Shown here in pieces: positions 25,779-34,829 of a stretch of 64,000 bases of DNA (within the stretch, counting starts at the first letter, position 1; the number at the start of each line of letters is the position of its first letter). Position numbers and translations under genes: made by a program. Below the pieces are notes generated by a model. The model was not told the DNA's origin. It made no database searches and saw only the letters and a program-made list of their open reading frames with translations. This stretch comes from Oscillospiraceae bacterium (GTDB lineage Bacteria; Bacillota; Clostridia; Christensenellales; QALW01), in assembly GCA_022009755.1 (NCBI GenBank), contig CP091722.1, forward strand, positions 442,001-506,000, in the 5' to 3' direction.

Positions 25779-28375
25779 ACACGCTCCCGGAGCTTTTCCG
25801 CAACCGCACCAAGCCGCGCAGCTATTTTCTCAGCATTCTTTTCACTACGCTGCGCCTGCTGCTTGTATGCGTTCTTGTAGTCGGCATAAGCGGTCTCGGT
25901 GCCGTTCTGGGTCTTGCCAAGGCATATGTAGATTCTATTCCCACTCTTGATTTCTCGGTCTTCACCGAAACACCGCTTGCCTCCGTTATCTACGATATAA
26001 ACGGCGAGGTGCTCACAAACTATTACGGCTCCGAAAACCGCGAATGGGCAAAGCTTGACGATATCCCCGACAACCTTAAAAACGCCGTCATCGCCGTTGA
26101 GGATGTCCGCTTTTACCGCCATATAGGCATTGACTTCAAGCGCCTTATAGGTTCGTTCATTCTTAACGCCACCGGCGATTCCGTGCAGGGCGGCTCCACA
26201 ATAACCCAGCAGCTCATAAAAAATCAGCTGCTTTCCCCCGAGCAAACCTACAAGCGCAAAATCCGAGAAGCGTATCTTGCAATAAAGCTGGAGGAAACCT
26301 ACAGTAAAGATCAAATACTGGAGTTCTATCTCAACACCATTCCCATGGGCGGCCTTATCTACGGAGTTAAAACCGCGGCAAAGGACTATTTCAACAAGGA
26401 GCTTTCCGAGCTTACCCTTTTGGAATGCGCCACCCTTGCCGGTATAACAAATAACCCCACACGCTATAATCCGCGCCTTAATTACTACAAGCGCAATAAT
26501 CCCGAGCAGTCCGATAAGCGCACGCGTACTGTTCTTGATGCCATGCTTAAATACGGCTATATTTCACAGCAGGAATATGACGAGGCTCTCAGCCAGAAGC
26601 TTGAGGTATGCGAAAATTCCACCATTTCCACTAACTATGAAATGCTTTCCTTTGTGGAATACTCCATTTATGATGCCATAACTCAACTGCTTAAGGTAAA
26701 TAACTTGGAAGACACCTCGGAAAATCGCAGCAAAATGGATAAGCTCATACGCGAAAACGGTTACAGCATTTATACCACCATTGACCCCAAACAGCAAAAG
26801 GCAGCCGAAAACGCGGTATATAACTATAGTAACTATCCTTCCATGGCCGACATAAATGATAAATACAGCTATGACGGTCAAAACCCGGACGGCAGCTACC
26901 GCACACTCATTCAACCTCAGGCGGCAAGTGTGGTTATCGATTACCGCACCGGCTATATCGTTGCAATGGTAAACGGCAGACAGCCGGTCACGGGGCTTAA
27001 AACCTTTAACCGCGCCTACCAGTCCACCATGCCCGTCGGCTCCTCCATAAAGCCCCTTGCCGTATACGGTCCTGCCATCGAGGGCGGATTGGCTCCGGGC
27101 AGCGTAATGTACGATACCCGCTCACCTATCCGTAACTGGGATACCGAATACGGCTATCCGCGCAACTACAACGATAAAGGCTATGTCGGCGAAATGACGC
27201 TCAGAACCGCCATTACCAAGTCAACAAATACGGTTGCGGCTCAGCTGCTTATGTACTATGTCGGCGGCGAAACAGCGGCAAATACCCTTGTCAATCTGGG
27301 AATTGATCCCTCTCATATTGAGCATGACGGTCCCGGCCTTGCTTTGGGCACATCGGGTATAACCCCGCTTGAAATGGCGGGGGCGTACTCTGCCCTTGCC
27401 AATATGGGTCAGTATATTCAGCCCATTTCCTTTACCAAAATTGTCGATAAGGACGGCAATACCGTGCTTAATATGCTGGATCGTCAGGAGCGCCGTCAGG
27501 TATTCAAGCCTTCAACATCATATATGATGATCGATATGCTGCAATACGCGCTTAAAACAAACCGCTCCAAGGCCCTTATATCCGGACAAACCGTCGGCGG
27601 TAAAACCGGTACGGTTATGAAGTCTCGCGGAATCGCCTTCAGCGGCTTTTCCGGCTATTATGCCTGCTCGGTCTGGATCGGCAGCGATAAATTCAAGTCG
27701 CTTTCCTCCTCTACCACCGGTGCTTCGCATGCCGCAGGCCTGTGGCACGATATCATGGAGCCTCTGCACGAAGGACTGCCCGACCGTCCCATTGCCGATA
27801 CCGACGCCGCGTCCCTCGGCATAACAAGAGTTAAATTCTGCAAGTACTCCGGACAGCTCGCAAATGAAGCCTGCCCCGAAACCGTCGAGGACATCGGACT
27901 TTACAGCGATCTTGTAACCGATCGCTGTACAAGTCATCAATATGTTACCGTCTGCAGCGAAACCGGCTGTCTCGCCACCGAGGCCTGTCCCTCAACTAAG
28001 CAGATAACGCTCCTCAGCCTGCCCCTGAAGGGCCAGCTTCCGTTCATGTACAAGAATTATCACGAGATCTATGCCCAATATTGGCCCGATCCCGATGAGC
28101 CTCTTGTGGAATGCGGCAAGCATGCCGGAACATGGGATGATGAAGTTGCAAGAAAATACGAATGGAAGCATAAATCCGCTGCTCTTATAAACAAAGCAAA
28201 TGAGCGTATAAAGGACGGAGGGCTTTCTCAGGAAGCGCTTGATACGCTTAACGCTCATATTTCAGAGCTTAAAAACATCTGCGCCGATCTTAGTTCCGTC
28301 ACCTCGGCACAGATAATAACGGCATATAATGCTCTTGGCAATTATCTTAAATCACTTGATCCCAATAATCAATAG
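25736..28375 (+). CDS. Class A penicillin-binding protein (PBP1A-type), catalytic segment
   Basis: Bifunctional peptidoglycan synthase. A basic region and one membrane helix (about 25850-25920) are followed by a GT51 glycosyltransferase domain (AVEDVRFYRHIGID with the catalytic glutamate, GGSTITQQLIKNQL, IREAYLAIKLEETYSKDQI) and a transpeptidase domain. The transpeptidase motifs are SSIKPL (SxxK), STN (SxN) and GGKTGT (KTG). A C-terminal part with six or more cysteines (CxxxA/CPxT spacing) follows. An in-frame GTG at 26009 exists but would remove the anchor. The complete protein would be about 1,110 residues. Confidence 0.93.
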   Translation, partial: NVKGSRGKKSGSFVNTLPELFRNRTKPRSYFLSILFTTLRLLLVCVLVVGISGLGAVLGLAKAYVDSIPTLDFSVFTETPLASVIYDINGEVLTNYYGSENREWAKLDDIPDNLKNAVIAVEDVRFYRHIGIDFKRLIGSFILNATGDSVQGGSTITQQLIKNQLLSPEQTYKRKIREAYLAIKLEETYSKDQILEFYLNTIPMGGLIYGVKTAAKDYFNKELSELTLLECATLAGITNNPTRYNPRLNYYKRNNPEQSDKRTRTVLDAMLKYGYISQQEYDEALSQKLEVCENSTISTNYEMLSFVEYSIYDAITQLLKVNNLEDTSENRSKMDKLIRENGYSIYTTIDPKQQKAAENAVYNYSNYPSMADINDKYSYDGQNPDGSYRTLIQPQAASVVIDYRTGYIVAMVNGRQPVTGLKTFNRAYQSTMPVGSSIKPLAVYGPAIEGGLAPGSVMYDTRSPIRNWDTEYGYPRNYNDKGYVGEMTLRTAITKSTNTVAAQLLMYYVGGETAANTLVNLGIDPSHIEHDGPGLALGTSGITPLEMAGAYSALANMGQYIQPISFTKIVDKDGNTVLNMLDRQERRQVFKPSTSYMMIDMLQYALKTNRSKALISGQTVGGKTGTVMKSRGIAFSGFSGYYACSVWIGSDKFKSLSSSTTGASHAAGLWHDIMEPLHEGLPDRPIADTDAASLGITRVKFCKYSGQLANEACPETVEDIGLYSDLVTDRCTSHQYVTVCSETGCLATEACPSTKQITLLSLPLKGQLPFMYKNYHEIYAQYWPDPDEPLVECGKHAGTWDDEVARKYEWKHKSAALINKANERIKDGGLSQEALDTLNAHISELKNICADLSSVTSAQIITAYNALGNYLKSLDPNNQ

Positions 28376-28392
28376 CGCATTTTCGGCGCGCA

Positions 28393-28425
28393 AAAGGGCC
28401 CGTGCAGTATATGCACGAGCCCTTT
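28393..28425 (+). terminator. Terminator of PBP gene
   Basis: AAAGGGC-CGTGCA, GTATA loop, TGCACG-GCCCTTT with one mismatch, ending in T, about 20 bases past the PBP stop. Confidence 0.8.
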
Positions 28426-28576
28426 CTGTATCATTTAATATGCCTCTGCTGCACAATCGGCAATATTCAAAGCAGAAATTCATGCCGTCCGTCAGCAGTA
28501 ATAAGCCTTCAATTTACATAACCGCGTTTTCTCTTTCTGCATTGCTTTCAAAGCAGGTTAGCCGCTGCGCATTTTA

Positions 28577-29161
28577 TTATCCTGCCAGATAGTAATCAAG
28601 AAGCAGCGAGGCCTCCAGCAGCTTTTCGCCCCGGTACCTTATTCTGAAATACAGCCGCGAGCCGTAATATTCTTTCCTGCAAACCTCTTCAAATTTTGTA
28701 TAGCTTATTTTTGAAAGCTTCAGCTTTCCGTCCGAGCCTGCATTTTCAGCAAACAAATCAGCATATTTGTAGCTTGCCGATTGTGCGTCCGTCAGCTTTA
28801 CCCTTTGTCCCAAGGGGGATATTTCCGTCCAATCATGTCCGTACGGATCACCGTTTTTGTCAAGCTCATCAGCTTTATGACTTACTTCATCATACAGCTC
28901 AAATGTGACGCTGCCGTCCTCACCAAGCGTGCGTACACAGCCCAAAGCTTCAATAACCGGCTTCGGCTTTACAGTTTGAGTAACCTCCGGCGTTTCGGTG
29001 TTGCTGCTTTGCGGCAGCGGCGTGTTTTGGGGCGTCACATCATCGGCTGTGATGTTAGGCTGCTGCGTATCCGACACCGTCTCGGTTTGCGCGCTGCACC
29101 CTATCAGCAATACAACAGCAAGCAGCACTGCAAATACCGCAGTTAGTATGCGTTTTATCAT
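28577..29161 (-). CDS. Putative lipoprotein
   Basis: About 194 residues. A basic N-terminus, a hydrophobic stretch (AVFAVLLAVVLLIG) and a lipobox cysteine (LIGC) mark it for Lgt/Lsp processing. A Thr/Pro/Gln-rich linker (about residues 25-70) precedes a compact alpha-beta domain of unknown family. ATG 29161 or the TTG three bases before it can be the start; AAGGAG lies upstream. No function can be assigned. It follows the EF-G paralogue on the same strand, separated by a hairpin. Confidence 0.75.
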   Translation of the reverse strand: MIKRILTAVFAVLLAVVLLIGCSAQTETVSDTQQPNITADDVTPQNTPLPQSSNTETPEVTQTVKPKPVIEALGCVRTLGEDGSVTFELYDEVSHKADELDKNGDPYGHDWTEISPLGQRVKLTDAQSASYKYADLFAENAGSDGKLKLSKISYTKFEEVCRKEYYGSRLYFRIRYRGEKLLEASLLLDYYLAG

Positions 29162-29190
29162 CAAATCTTTCTTTTCTCCTTACAAATACA

Positions 29191-29214
29191 CAGCCGGGCC
29201 TATACGCCCGGCTG
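29191..29214 (-). terminator. Strong GC hairpin after EF-G paralogue
   Basis: CAGCCGGGC, six-base loop, GCCCGGCTG, located between the EF-G paralogue stop (29237) and the lipoprotein start. Only a short, interrupted T-rich stretch follows on the minus strand, so termination may be partial. Confidence 0.6.
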
Positions 29215-29236
29215 CGCAAAAGTCGCACATATTATA

Positions 29237-29677
29237 TTATGCTTCCTCATCACTGTCAAGAGAGGCTGCCGCAATAATCTTTGCCGCAATATTGGGCGGG
29301 CATTCCTCATAACGGGCAAATTCCATTTCAAAGCTGCCCCTTGCCTGAGTCATGGAGCGCAGATCAGTGGAATATTTGAACATCTCCGCAAGCGGCGCTT
29401 CCGCCATTATCTCCTGGCCTCCCGCAACGGGATTCATGCCCATTATTCTGCCGCGGCGTTTGTTAATATCGCCTATAACATCCCCCATATAATCATCCGG
29501 CACCGTTATGCGCACTGAATAAACAGGCTCCAGCAATACGGGATCCGCCTCTTTACAGCCCTTCTTGTAGGCCAGCGATGCCGCCACCTTAAAGGCCATC
29601 TCCGAGGAATCAACATCGTGATAGCTTCCGTCATACAGCGTTGCCCGCATGTTCACCACAGGATAACCTGCAAGCAC
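29237..29677 (-). CDS. EF-G-like translation factor, C-terminal segment
   Basis: Domains IV (end) and V of an EF-G paralogue: [43 protein letters not shown] and the terminal [14 protein letters not shown]. It joins the previous segment when one G is removed from the GGG (plus CCC 29679-29681). Confidence 0.88.
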   Translation of the reverse strand: MLAGYPVVNMRATLYDGSYHDVDSSEMAFKVAASLAYKKGCKEADPVLLEPVYSVRITVPDDYMGDVIGDINKRRGRIMGMNPVAGGQEIMAEAPLAEMFKYSTDLRSMTQARGSFEMEFARYEECPPNIAAKIIAAASLDSDEEA

Positions 29678-30737
29678 GCCCTTTAATGCAGTCGTGCAGC
29701 CCCTTTTCCACCGCAGGAATAAAGTTGCGCGGCACCGCGCCTCCTACCACCCGATCCACAAATTCAAATGTTTTATCCGAATCGTAAAGCGGTTCAAACT
29801 CTATCCAGCAATGTCCGTACTGGCCGTGACCTCCGGACTGCTTTTTATGCTTGCCCTCTGCCTTTACCGCTTTTCTTATGGTTTCTCTGTACGGAATTCT
29901 CGGGTTTACAATGTTTACCTCGGCATTGAATTTGCTTTTCAGCTTCCGGCTTATAACATCAAGATGCATCTCTCCCAGCCCGCTTACCTGCATCTCGTTT
30001 GTTTCTTCGTTTTTTGAAAGACGGAAGGTCGGATCCTCCTCCTCAAGCCGCCGCAGGCCGCTCATTACCTTGTCTTCCTCTCCCTGCACCTTTGGGTATA
30101 CCGACATCGTAATGGAAGGCCGCGGATAATCCGGCGCCGGATATATAATAGGCGCCGACTGCACGCAAAGGGTGTGATTCGTCTGTGTAAACTGCAGCTT
30201 TGAAAGCGCTCCTATATCGCCTGCACACAACTCCTTTACGGGAATCTGCTTTTTGCCGCGCATTATGCACAGCGTGCCTGCCTTTTCCGGCTTGCCTGCA
30301 TTTGCGTTAAAAAGATCGGCGCCCGATTCCAATTTGCCGGACATAACCTTAAAAAACGACAGCTTGCCCACAAACGGGTCGGATACCGTTTTGAACACAA
30401 AAGCGGAAAAGGGCTGATCCTCCCTGCATATGCGTTCCTGCTCTCCGTCTGCGGATATATATTTTCTGTCCTTGCAGGAAGGAAAATAATAAAGAATATT
30501 GTCAAGCAGGCTGTGCACTCCCTTAAGCTCATATGCGCTCCCGCACATGACCGGCACCGTGCTGCCGGAATGAATGCCGGCCAGCAGCCCTCTTATTATT
30601 TCCTCCTGCGTAAGCTCCTCGCCGGAGAAATACTTCTCCAGCAATTCCTCGTCATTTTCGGCGGCAGCTTCAATTATCTTCGTTCTCGCCTCCGCAACGC
30701 ACTGCTCAAGCTCCTGCGGCACGGGAATCTCCGTCAT
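29631..30737 (-). CDS. EF-G-like translation factor, middle segment
   Basis: End of the G domain, domains II and III and the start of domain [42 protein letters not shown], and [24 protein letters not shown] with the [12 protein letters not shown] loop of domain IV. It is in the same frame as the N-terminal segment, separated only by a TGA at 30741-30743. The ATG at 30737 is probably internal. Confidence 0.88.
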   Translation of the reverse strand: MTEIPVPQELEQCVAEARTKIIEAAAENDEELLEKYFSGEELTQEEIIRGLLAGIHSGSTVPVMCGSAYELKGVHSLLDNILYYFPSCKDRKYISADGEQERICREDQPFSAFVFKTVSDPFVGKLSFFKVMSGKLESGADLFNANAGKPEKAGTLCIMRGKKQIPVKELCAGDIGALSKLQFTQTNHTLCVQSAPIIYPAPDYPRPSITMSVYPKVQGEEDKVMSGLRRLEEEDPTFRLSKNEETNEMQVSGLGEMHLDVISRKLKSKFNAEVNIVNPRIPYRETIRKAVKAEGKHKKQSGGHGQYGHCWIEFEPLYDSDKTFEFVDRVVGGAVPRNFIPAVEKGLHDCIKGRACRLSCGEHAGNAV

Positions 30738-30740
30738 TTT

Positions 30741-31301
30741 TCAGCCGTCGTATGCATATCCCTTATTAGCTGCCACATCCACATATCCCGCAAGCTTTTC
30801 TCCCTGCATAATGGGATACTGAACGGGCGCTATTGCTGTCACATATTTATTTTCAAGCTCCGAAAGCACCTTATGATAGTCGGCATGCTCCCGGTCCATC
30901 TGATTTACAAATAAAATTCTCGGAATACCGCGGGACGCGGCAAGAGCCATAGCCTTCTCCGTGCCTACATCCAACCCCGATACACCGCTCATAACAATAA
31001 CCGCCGCATCGGCAACGCTCAGTGCGCCGGTAACCTCCCCGGCAAAATCAAAATAACCGGGGCAATCCAAAAAATTTATTTTATATCCTTTATATTCCAC
31101 CGGCTCCACGGTTGTGCTGATGGATATCCTGCGCCGGATCTCCTCCGGGTCAAAATCCGATACCGTTGTACCGTCCTGTGTGTTTCCGAAACGATCCGTT
31201 ATCTTCAAATTATAAAGTACCGCTTCTGTAAGCGTTGTTTTTCCGTTTCCACCGTGTCCGATAAGTGCAATGTTTCTGATGTTTTCGGTGCCAAAGACCA
31301 T
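30741..31301 (-). CDS. EF-G-like translation factor, N-terminal GTPase segment (in-frame TGA)
   Basis: GTP-binding domain of an EF-G paralogue of the FusA2/EF-G2 type. The P-loop is GHGGNGKTTL instead of the AHIDAGKTT of canonical EF-G, the switch region is atypical, DCPGYFDF replaces DTPGHVDF, and NQMDRE replaces NKMDR. These features mark the divergent paralogue group, whose role is not settled. Translation meets TGA at 30741-30743, then continues in frame as [13 protein letters not shown], as expected for the family. ATG 31301 follows AAAGGGG. Confidence 0.88.
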   Translation of the reverse strand: MVFGTENIRNIALIGHGGNGKTTLTEAVLYNLKITDRFGNTQDGTTVSDFDPEEIRRRISISTTVEPVEYKGYKINFLDCPGYFDFAGEVTGALSVADAAVIVMSGVSGLDVGTEKAMALAASRGIPRILFVNQMDREHADYHKVLSELENKYVTAIAPVQYPIMQGEKLAGYVDVAANKGYAYDG

Positions 31302-31366
31302 AATAGTGATTCCCCTTTCCGCGATCTGTACGATCCCTCGTCAATGACGAATTAAGATTTTTGTAT

Positions 31367-31449
31367 AGTAAACGCGCGGCGGTCGCCGGGGCTCTTTAAG
31401 CGCCGGAGCCCCATTAAAGCTCCGAATGCTCGGGTGGGGTTTCGTTACT
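31367..31449. ncRNA. Unassigned GC-rich structured element
   Basis: In the 420-base gap between the EF-G paralogue start (31301) and the lipoprotein at 31724, an island far richer in GC than its surroundings forms several stems. AGTAAACG (31367-31374) closes with CGTTACT (31443-31449), and GGGGCTC (31388-31394) pairs with GAGCCCC (31406-31412). Alternative pairings use the same bases: CCCCA (31409-31413) with TGGGG (31435-31439), and GGAGC with GCTCC near 31420. I cannot match it to a known riboswitch or to SRP, tmRNA or RNase P RNA. The strand is undecided. The remaining 31450-31650 is AT-rich with long T tracts and no gene. Confidence 0.3.
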
Positions 31450-31654
31450 CATATTTACATCCTTTCTAAAGCAAGCGGCTTTTTATTAACGATTAAACAG
31501 CTTTTACTTATCATAATATATTTTGCTTGCGATTTCAAGATGCAAAATGCACTTTTTTTGAATTTTTGAAGCATTTTTTTCATTTTCCCCTCAAAAGCAG
31601 CCATCATGCCGCGTTTTCCTGCTTCAAAAAAATCCGATTTTACGGCTAAAGCGG

Positions 31655-31683
31655 TTGCGCATCCATGCAATAAGTGCTAAAAT
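31655..31683 (+). promoter_or_regulatory. Candidate promoter of lipoprotein gene
   Basis: TTGCGC at 31655-31660, a 17-base spacer, TAAAAT at 31678-31683, about 40 bases before the start codon. Confidence 0.6.
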
Positions 31684-31723
31684 AAACCGCAAAATAAAGA
31701 ATTTTTACGGAGGAATTATCAAA

Positions 31724-32248
31724 ATGAAAAAATTTGCAACGGCAATCGTATGCCTTTGCACACTGTTTGCCCTTTCTGCATGTCAGCCTGCAAAATCACC
31801 CGAAGCAACAATGACTCTGCCCGCCGAAACAAAGCAGACGGTCAGCACTCCATCAATCGAGCCCACCGTTACGGTAACCGTGCAGCCCAGCGCAAGCCCT
31901 GCAGCCAAAATCAGTGTTAAGGAATACCTTGAAAATGACGAAGTAAAGCAGTCCATCGCTCAGCTCAGCGAAAGCTTTGCAGCTCTCGGTATAACTGTTG
32001 AGTGCGCTCCTGCCGGCGATAACGACGACAAATTTGCATACATCTACACCTATACCACGGCAATCCCCGAGGAAAAGCTTGAAGCAACCGCCGCCGCTCT
32101 TGAATCGCAGCTTGCTTCTCAGGCCGACACCATGAAAAGCGTTGCCGCTTCGCTGCAAAGCAACGGCGTTGACGCAAGTGCCGTTGTAGTAATTTATAAA
32201 AATGCGGACGGCAGCGTAATATATCAGACGGAATTTACCGCAGACTGA
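31724..32248 (+). CDS. Putative lipoprotein (DUF4854-like)
   Basis: About 174 residues. A signal peptide with lipobox (FALSAC) is followed by a Thr/Pro/Ser-rich linker and a small domain starting SVKEYLENDEVKQSI that resembles DUF4854 of Clostridia surface lipoproteins. It would be anchored outside the membrane after Lgt modification; its function is unknown. ATG 31724 is preceded by GGAGG. It is expressed alone from its own promoter, and the long array of T-tracts lies immediately behind its stop. Confidence 0.8.
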   Translation: MKKFATAIVCLCTLFALSACQPAKSPEATMTLPAETKQTVSTPSIEPTVTVTVQPSASPAAKISVKEYLENDEVKQSIAQLSESFAALGITVECAPAGDNDDKFAYIYTYTTAIPEEKLEATAAALESQLASQADTMKSVAASLQSNGVDASAVVVIYKNADGSVIYQTEFTAD

Positions 32249-32258
32249 AATTAACGCG

Positions 32259-32335
32259 TTTTTATACGCTTTTTAAGCCGTTTTTAACGCATTTTTAATC
32301 ACTTTTTTGCGCGTTTTTGCAGCGTTTTTACATAA
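32259..32335. repeat. Seven T-tracts with exact 11-bp period
   Basis: T5 or T6 tracts begin at 32259, 32270, 32281, 32292, 32303, 32314 and 32325, each followed by six variable, mostly GC-containing bases. This is a degenerate 11-mer tandem array. Phased T/A tracts bend DNA, so the region should be intrinsically curved. It lies between convergent genes. Confidence 0.85.
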
Positions 32336-32368
32336 TTTATGCGTATGCGCTGTTCTGGCGCACATATT

Positions 32369-32403
32369 AAAAGCCTCAGGATTCATAAACCCTGAGGCTT
32401 TTT
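32369..32403 (+). terminator. Bidirectional terminator between lipoprotein and pheT
   Basis: AAAAGCCTCAGG, nine-base loop, CCTGAGGCTTTTT. The A-run on the left and T-run on the right allow use by both the lipoprotein (+) and pheT (-). Confidence 0.9.
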
Positions 32404-32425
32404 CATAATCGTCAAATCCCCCTTG

Positions 32426-33701
32426 TCAGCGCAGTTTTGCGCCCATACGGAACTCCAGCGATCTTACTATTTTATCAAATATTTTGGCCACTTCCTCCAC
32501 GGTAAGGGTTCTGTCGTCCGCCCGGAACTCCAGCGAAAACGCCGTGCTTTTTCTTGTCGCTTCCCAGCAAATCCGACCTGTAAACATCAAACAGCTCGGC
32601 GCTGCGAAGCAGCGGCCCGCCGGCCTTTTCGATACATTCAAGCAGTTCTCCCGCCGTTATTTTCTCATCAACCACAACGGCAAGATCGCGCTGCACCGAA
32701 GGAAATTTGGGCAGAGGCAGGAATTTTATTTTTCTTCTTCCAAAGCCGGAAAGCTCCCCGATATTTATCTGCGCAACATATACCTCGCCGGAAAGCGCAT
32801 AATTTTCGCATACCGCCGGATGCACCTGACCAAGCAGCGCCACTGTCTTTCCTGCCGCAACAAACTCCGCCTGTCTGTAAGGGTGCAGGAAATTCTCTTC
32901 CGAGGCGCGGCATACGGCTTTGCCGTTATACATTCCGATTATTCCCTGTACTATGCCCTTAAGCGTGAAAAAGTCGCCCTGCCCGTAAATACCTATGCAG
33001 ATATGAGGTATTTCCCGAGGCTGATTTACAATCGGAGTCTCTTTTGCAATATGAAGCACGCCGGTCTCAAACAGCTTAGCATGCCCGACACCGCGGTTTT
33101 GGTTAAGAGAAAGCACCGTAAGCATACTGTGTATCATCTGAGTGCGCAGCACGCTGTAATCCTCTCCCAGCGGATTAAGCAGTGTTATTCCGTTTCGCCG
33201 CTCATCCTGCGCAGACAGCAGCAGCATATCATCCGCCTTTTTGGATATGAAGGAATATGTGCATATCTCGCTGCACCCCGCCTTAATAAGATAGCTTCTC
33301 ATATCGTTCATATTGGCGATGGAGGGCTGCATTGTGCCGATCCTCAGATCCGCCTTCAAAGGCTTGGGTGTAATGTGCTCATAGCCGTATATTCTAATTA
33401 TTTCCTCTGCTATATCGGCAGCGGTTTCAAGATCGTCCCGTCTTGACGGAACCGTGCAATTCAGCACCCCGTCTCTGAGCGTAGATTTGATATCAAGGCT
33501 CAGCATAATACGCAGCATTTCATCATCCGGCACGGTTATTCCCAATAAACGGTTTACATCCTGAGTACGCACGCTGATGCTGCGTTCATATACCGCATCG
33601 GCAGCAGAATCCGCCGCTCCGTCCAACACCTCGCCCGCGCCAAGCTCGCATATGAGGGAAACGGCACGCTTAATGGCATACGGAACGCTTCCCGCATCCA
33701 C
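32426..33701 (-). CDS. pheT: Phenylalanyl-tRNA synthetase beta subunit, C-terminal segments
   Basis: B5, catalytic-like and anticodon-binding-like domains: VNRLLGITVPDDEM, AEEIIRIYGYEHI, GCSEICTYSF, LLNPLGEDYSVLRTQMI, FPSVQRDLAVVVDE. The frame 33701-32475 loses register at the A5 tract on the coding strand (plus T5 at 32548-32552). With four A it continues as KSTAFSLEFRADDRTLTVEEV to the natural stop at 32426, the ferredoxin-fold anticodon-binding end. Confidence 0.92.
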
Positions 33702-34045
33702 GCCCTTTTCGTAAAGTGAGGAAGCATCGGTGCGGATACCCAGCGCACGCGCCGTGCGGCGAATATTATCGCGTTTGAATTTGGCACATTCAAATATAAC
33801 ATCCGTTGTATCTTCTTTATCTCGCTGTTTTCGCCGCCCATAATCCCGGCAAGAGCAACGGGCCGCGTGCTGTCGGCGATAACCAGCATTTCGTTTGTAA
33901 GAGTATGAGGCTTACCGTCAAGAGTGGTGATGCTTTCTCCCTCCTGCGCTCTGCGGACAATGATCTTTCCGTCCTTTATATCCCTTGCATCAAAGGCATG
34001 CATGGGATGCCCGGTTTCCAGCATTATAAAATTTGTTATATCCAC
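33554..34045 (-). CDS. pheT: Phenylalanyl-tRNA synthetase beta subunit, middle segment
   Basis: The B3/B4 region with GLRPINNIVDITNFIMLETGHPMHAFD and IMGGENSEI. The frame is open from about 34109, upstream of the internal ATG at 34045 (APSPKWLCDCLISAG). It breaks at about 33813, where AAGAAG should be AAGAAAG, after which the true sequence is DTTDVIFECAKFKRDNIRR in the frame of the C-terminal segment. The remainder down to 33554 is out of frame. Confidence 0.9.
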   Translation of the reverse strand: MDITNFIMLETGHPMHAFDARDIKDGKIIVRRAQEGESITTLDGKPHTLTNEMLVIADSTRPVALAGIMGGENSEIKKIQRMLYLNVPNSNAIIFAARRVRWVSAPMLPHFTKRAWMREAFRMPLSVPFPSYASLARARCWTERRILLPMRYMNAASACVLRM

Positions 34046-34085
34046 AATGTTGTTTATCGGGCGCAGTCCGGCTGAAATAAGGCAA

Positions 34086-34808
34086 TCACACAGCCATTTC
34101 GGCGATGGCGCGATTTACATTTCTCACTCCCATAAGCATATAGCGCGGGCACAGTATACCATCCTGCACCTCTGCCTGCATAATACCGTTAATGTTTTGA
34201 GATACCGAGTGGTATTGAGTCTCGGGCAGGCGGAATTCATTTCCGAGCACTGCGGCAATTTCACGCGCCATGCCCAGAACGCACTGACAATCGGGTCGGT
34301 TGGGCGTAATGCTGAAATCAATTATGCAGTCATCCTTGCCCACGGCCTTCATGATGTTGTCGCCTATTGTACAATCATCTTTTAGAATGAGTATCCCGTA
34401 AACACCGGCACCGGGATATTCCTCCTCGGAAAGCATAAGCTCTTCTCCGGAGCAGAGCATACCGTCGGAAACTACACCGCGCAGCTTACCGCTTTTTATA
34501 TGCGTGCCGTTTGGCAGAATCGAATCGTTAAGTGCGGCCGGTACAAGCGCGCCCTGAAAAACATTGCTTGCTCCGGTCACTATCTGTACGGTCCCGCTGC
34601 CGACATTCACCTGACAAATTAGAAGATGATCGGAATCGGGATGCTTTTCTATTTTTTCTATTCTTCCCACAACGACATTTTGCGCAGCGGCAGAGGCATC
34701 CTCAATGCCCTCCACCTCAAAGCCCGCCATTGTCATTTTATCGCACAGTTCCCTGACGGAAACATTGATATCGGTATATTTTTTTACCCAGTTTAGTGAC
34801 AGTTTCAT
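34086..34808 (-). CDS. pheT: Phenylalanyl-tRNA synthetase beta subunit, N-terminal segment
   Basis: The beta subunit pairs with PheS to charge tRNA-Phe and edits Tyr-tRNA-Phe. This segment has MKLSLNWVKKYTDI, the tRNA-binding (OB) domain (HPDSDHLLICQVNVG) and the B1 domain (ITPNRPDC). The frame is lost near 34109 through an extra base; after that point the next segment continues with APSPKWL. pheT starts 21 bases after pheS, in one operon. Confidence 0.92.
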   Translation of the reverse strand: MKLSLNWVKKYTDINVSVRELCDKMTMAGFEVEGIEDASAAAQNVVVGRIEKIEKHPDSDHLLICQVNVGSGTVQIVTGASNVFQGALVPAALNDSILPNGTHIKSGKLRGVVSDGMLCSGEELMLSEEEYPGAGVYGILILKDDCTIGDNIMKAVGKDDCIIDFSITPNRPDCQCVLGMAREIAAVLGNEFRLPETQYHSVSQNINGIMQAEVQDGILCPRYMLMGVRNVNRAIAEMAV

Positions 34809-34829
34809 TTTTATCTTCCCTTCCGCAAG

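Noticed and set aside
30741..30743. Selenocysteine or a reassigned TGA codon
   Set aside because: No selenocysteine insertion hairpin is evident, the position is not a cysteine in the family, and TGA terminates many other genes here.
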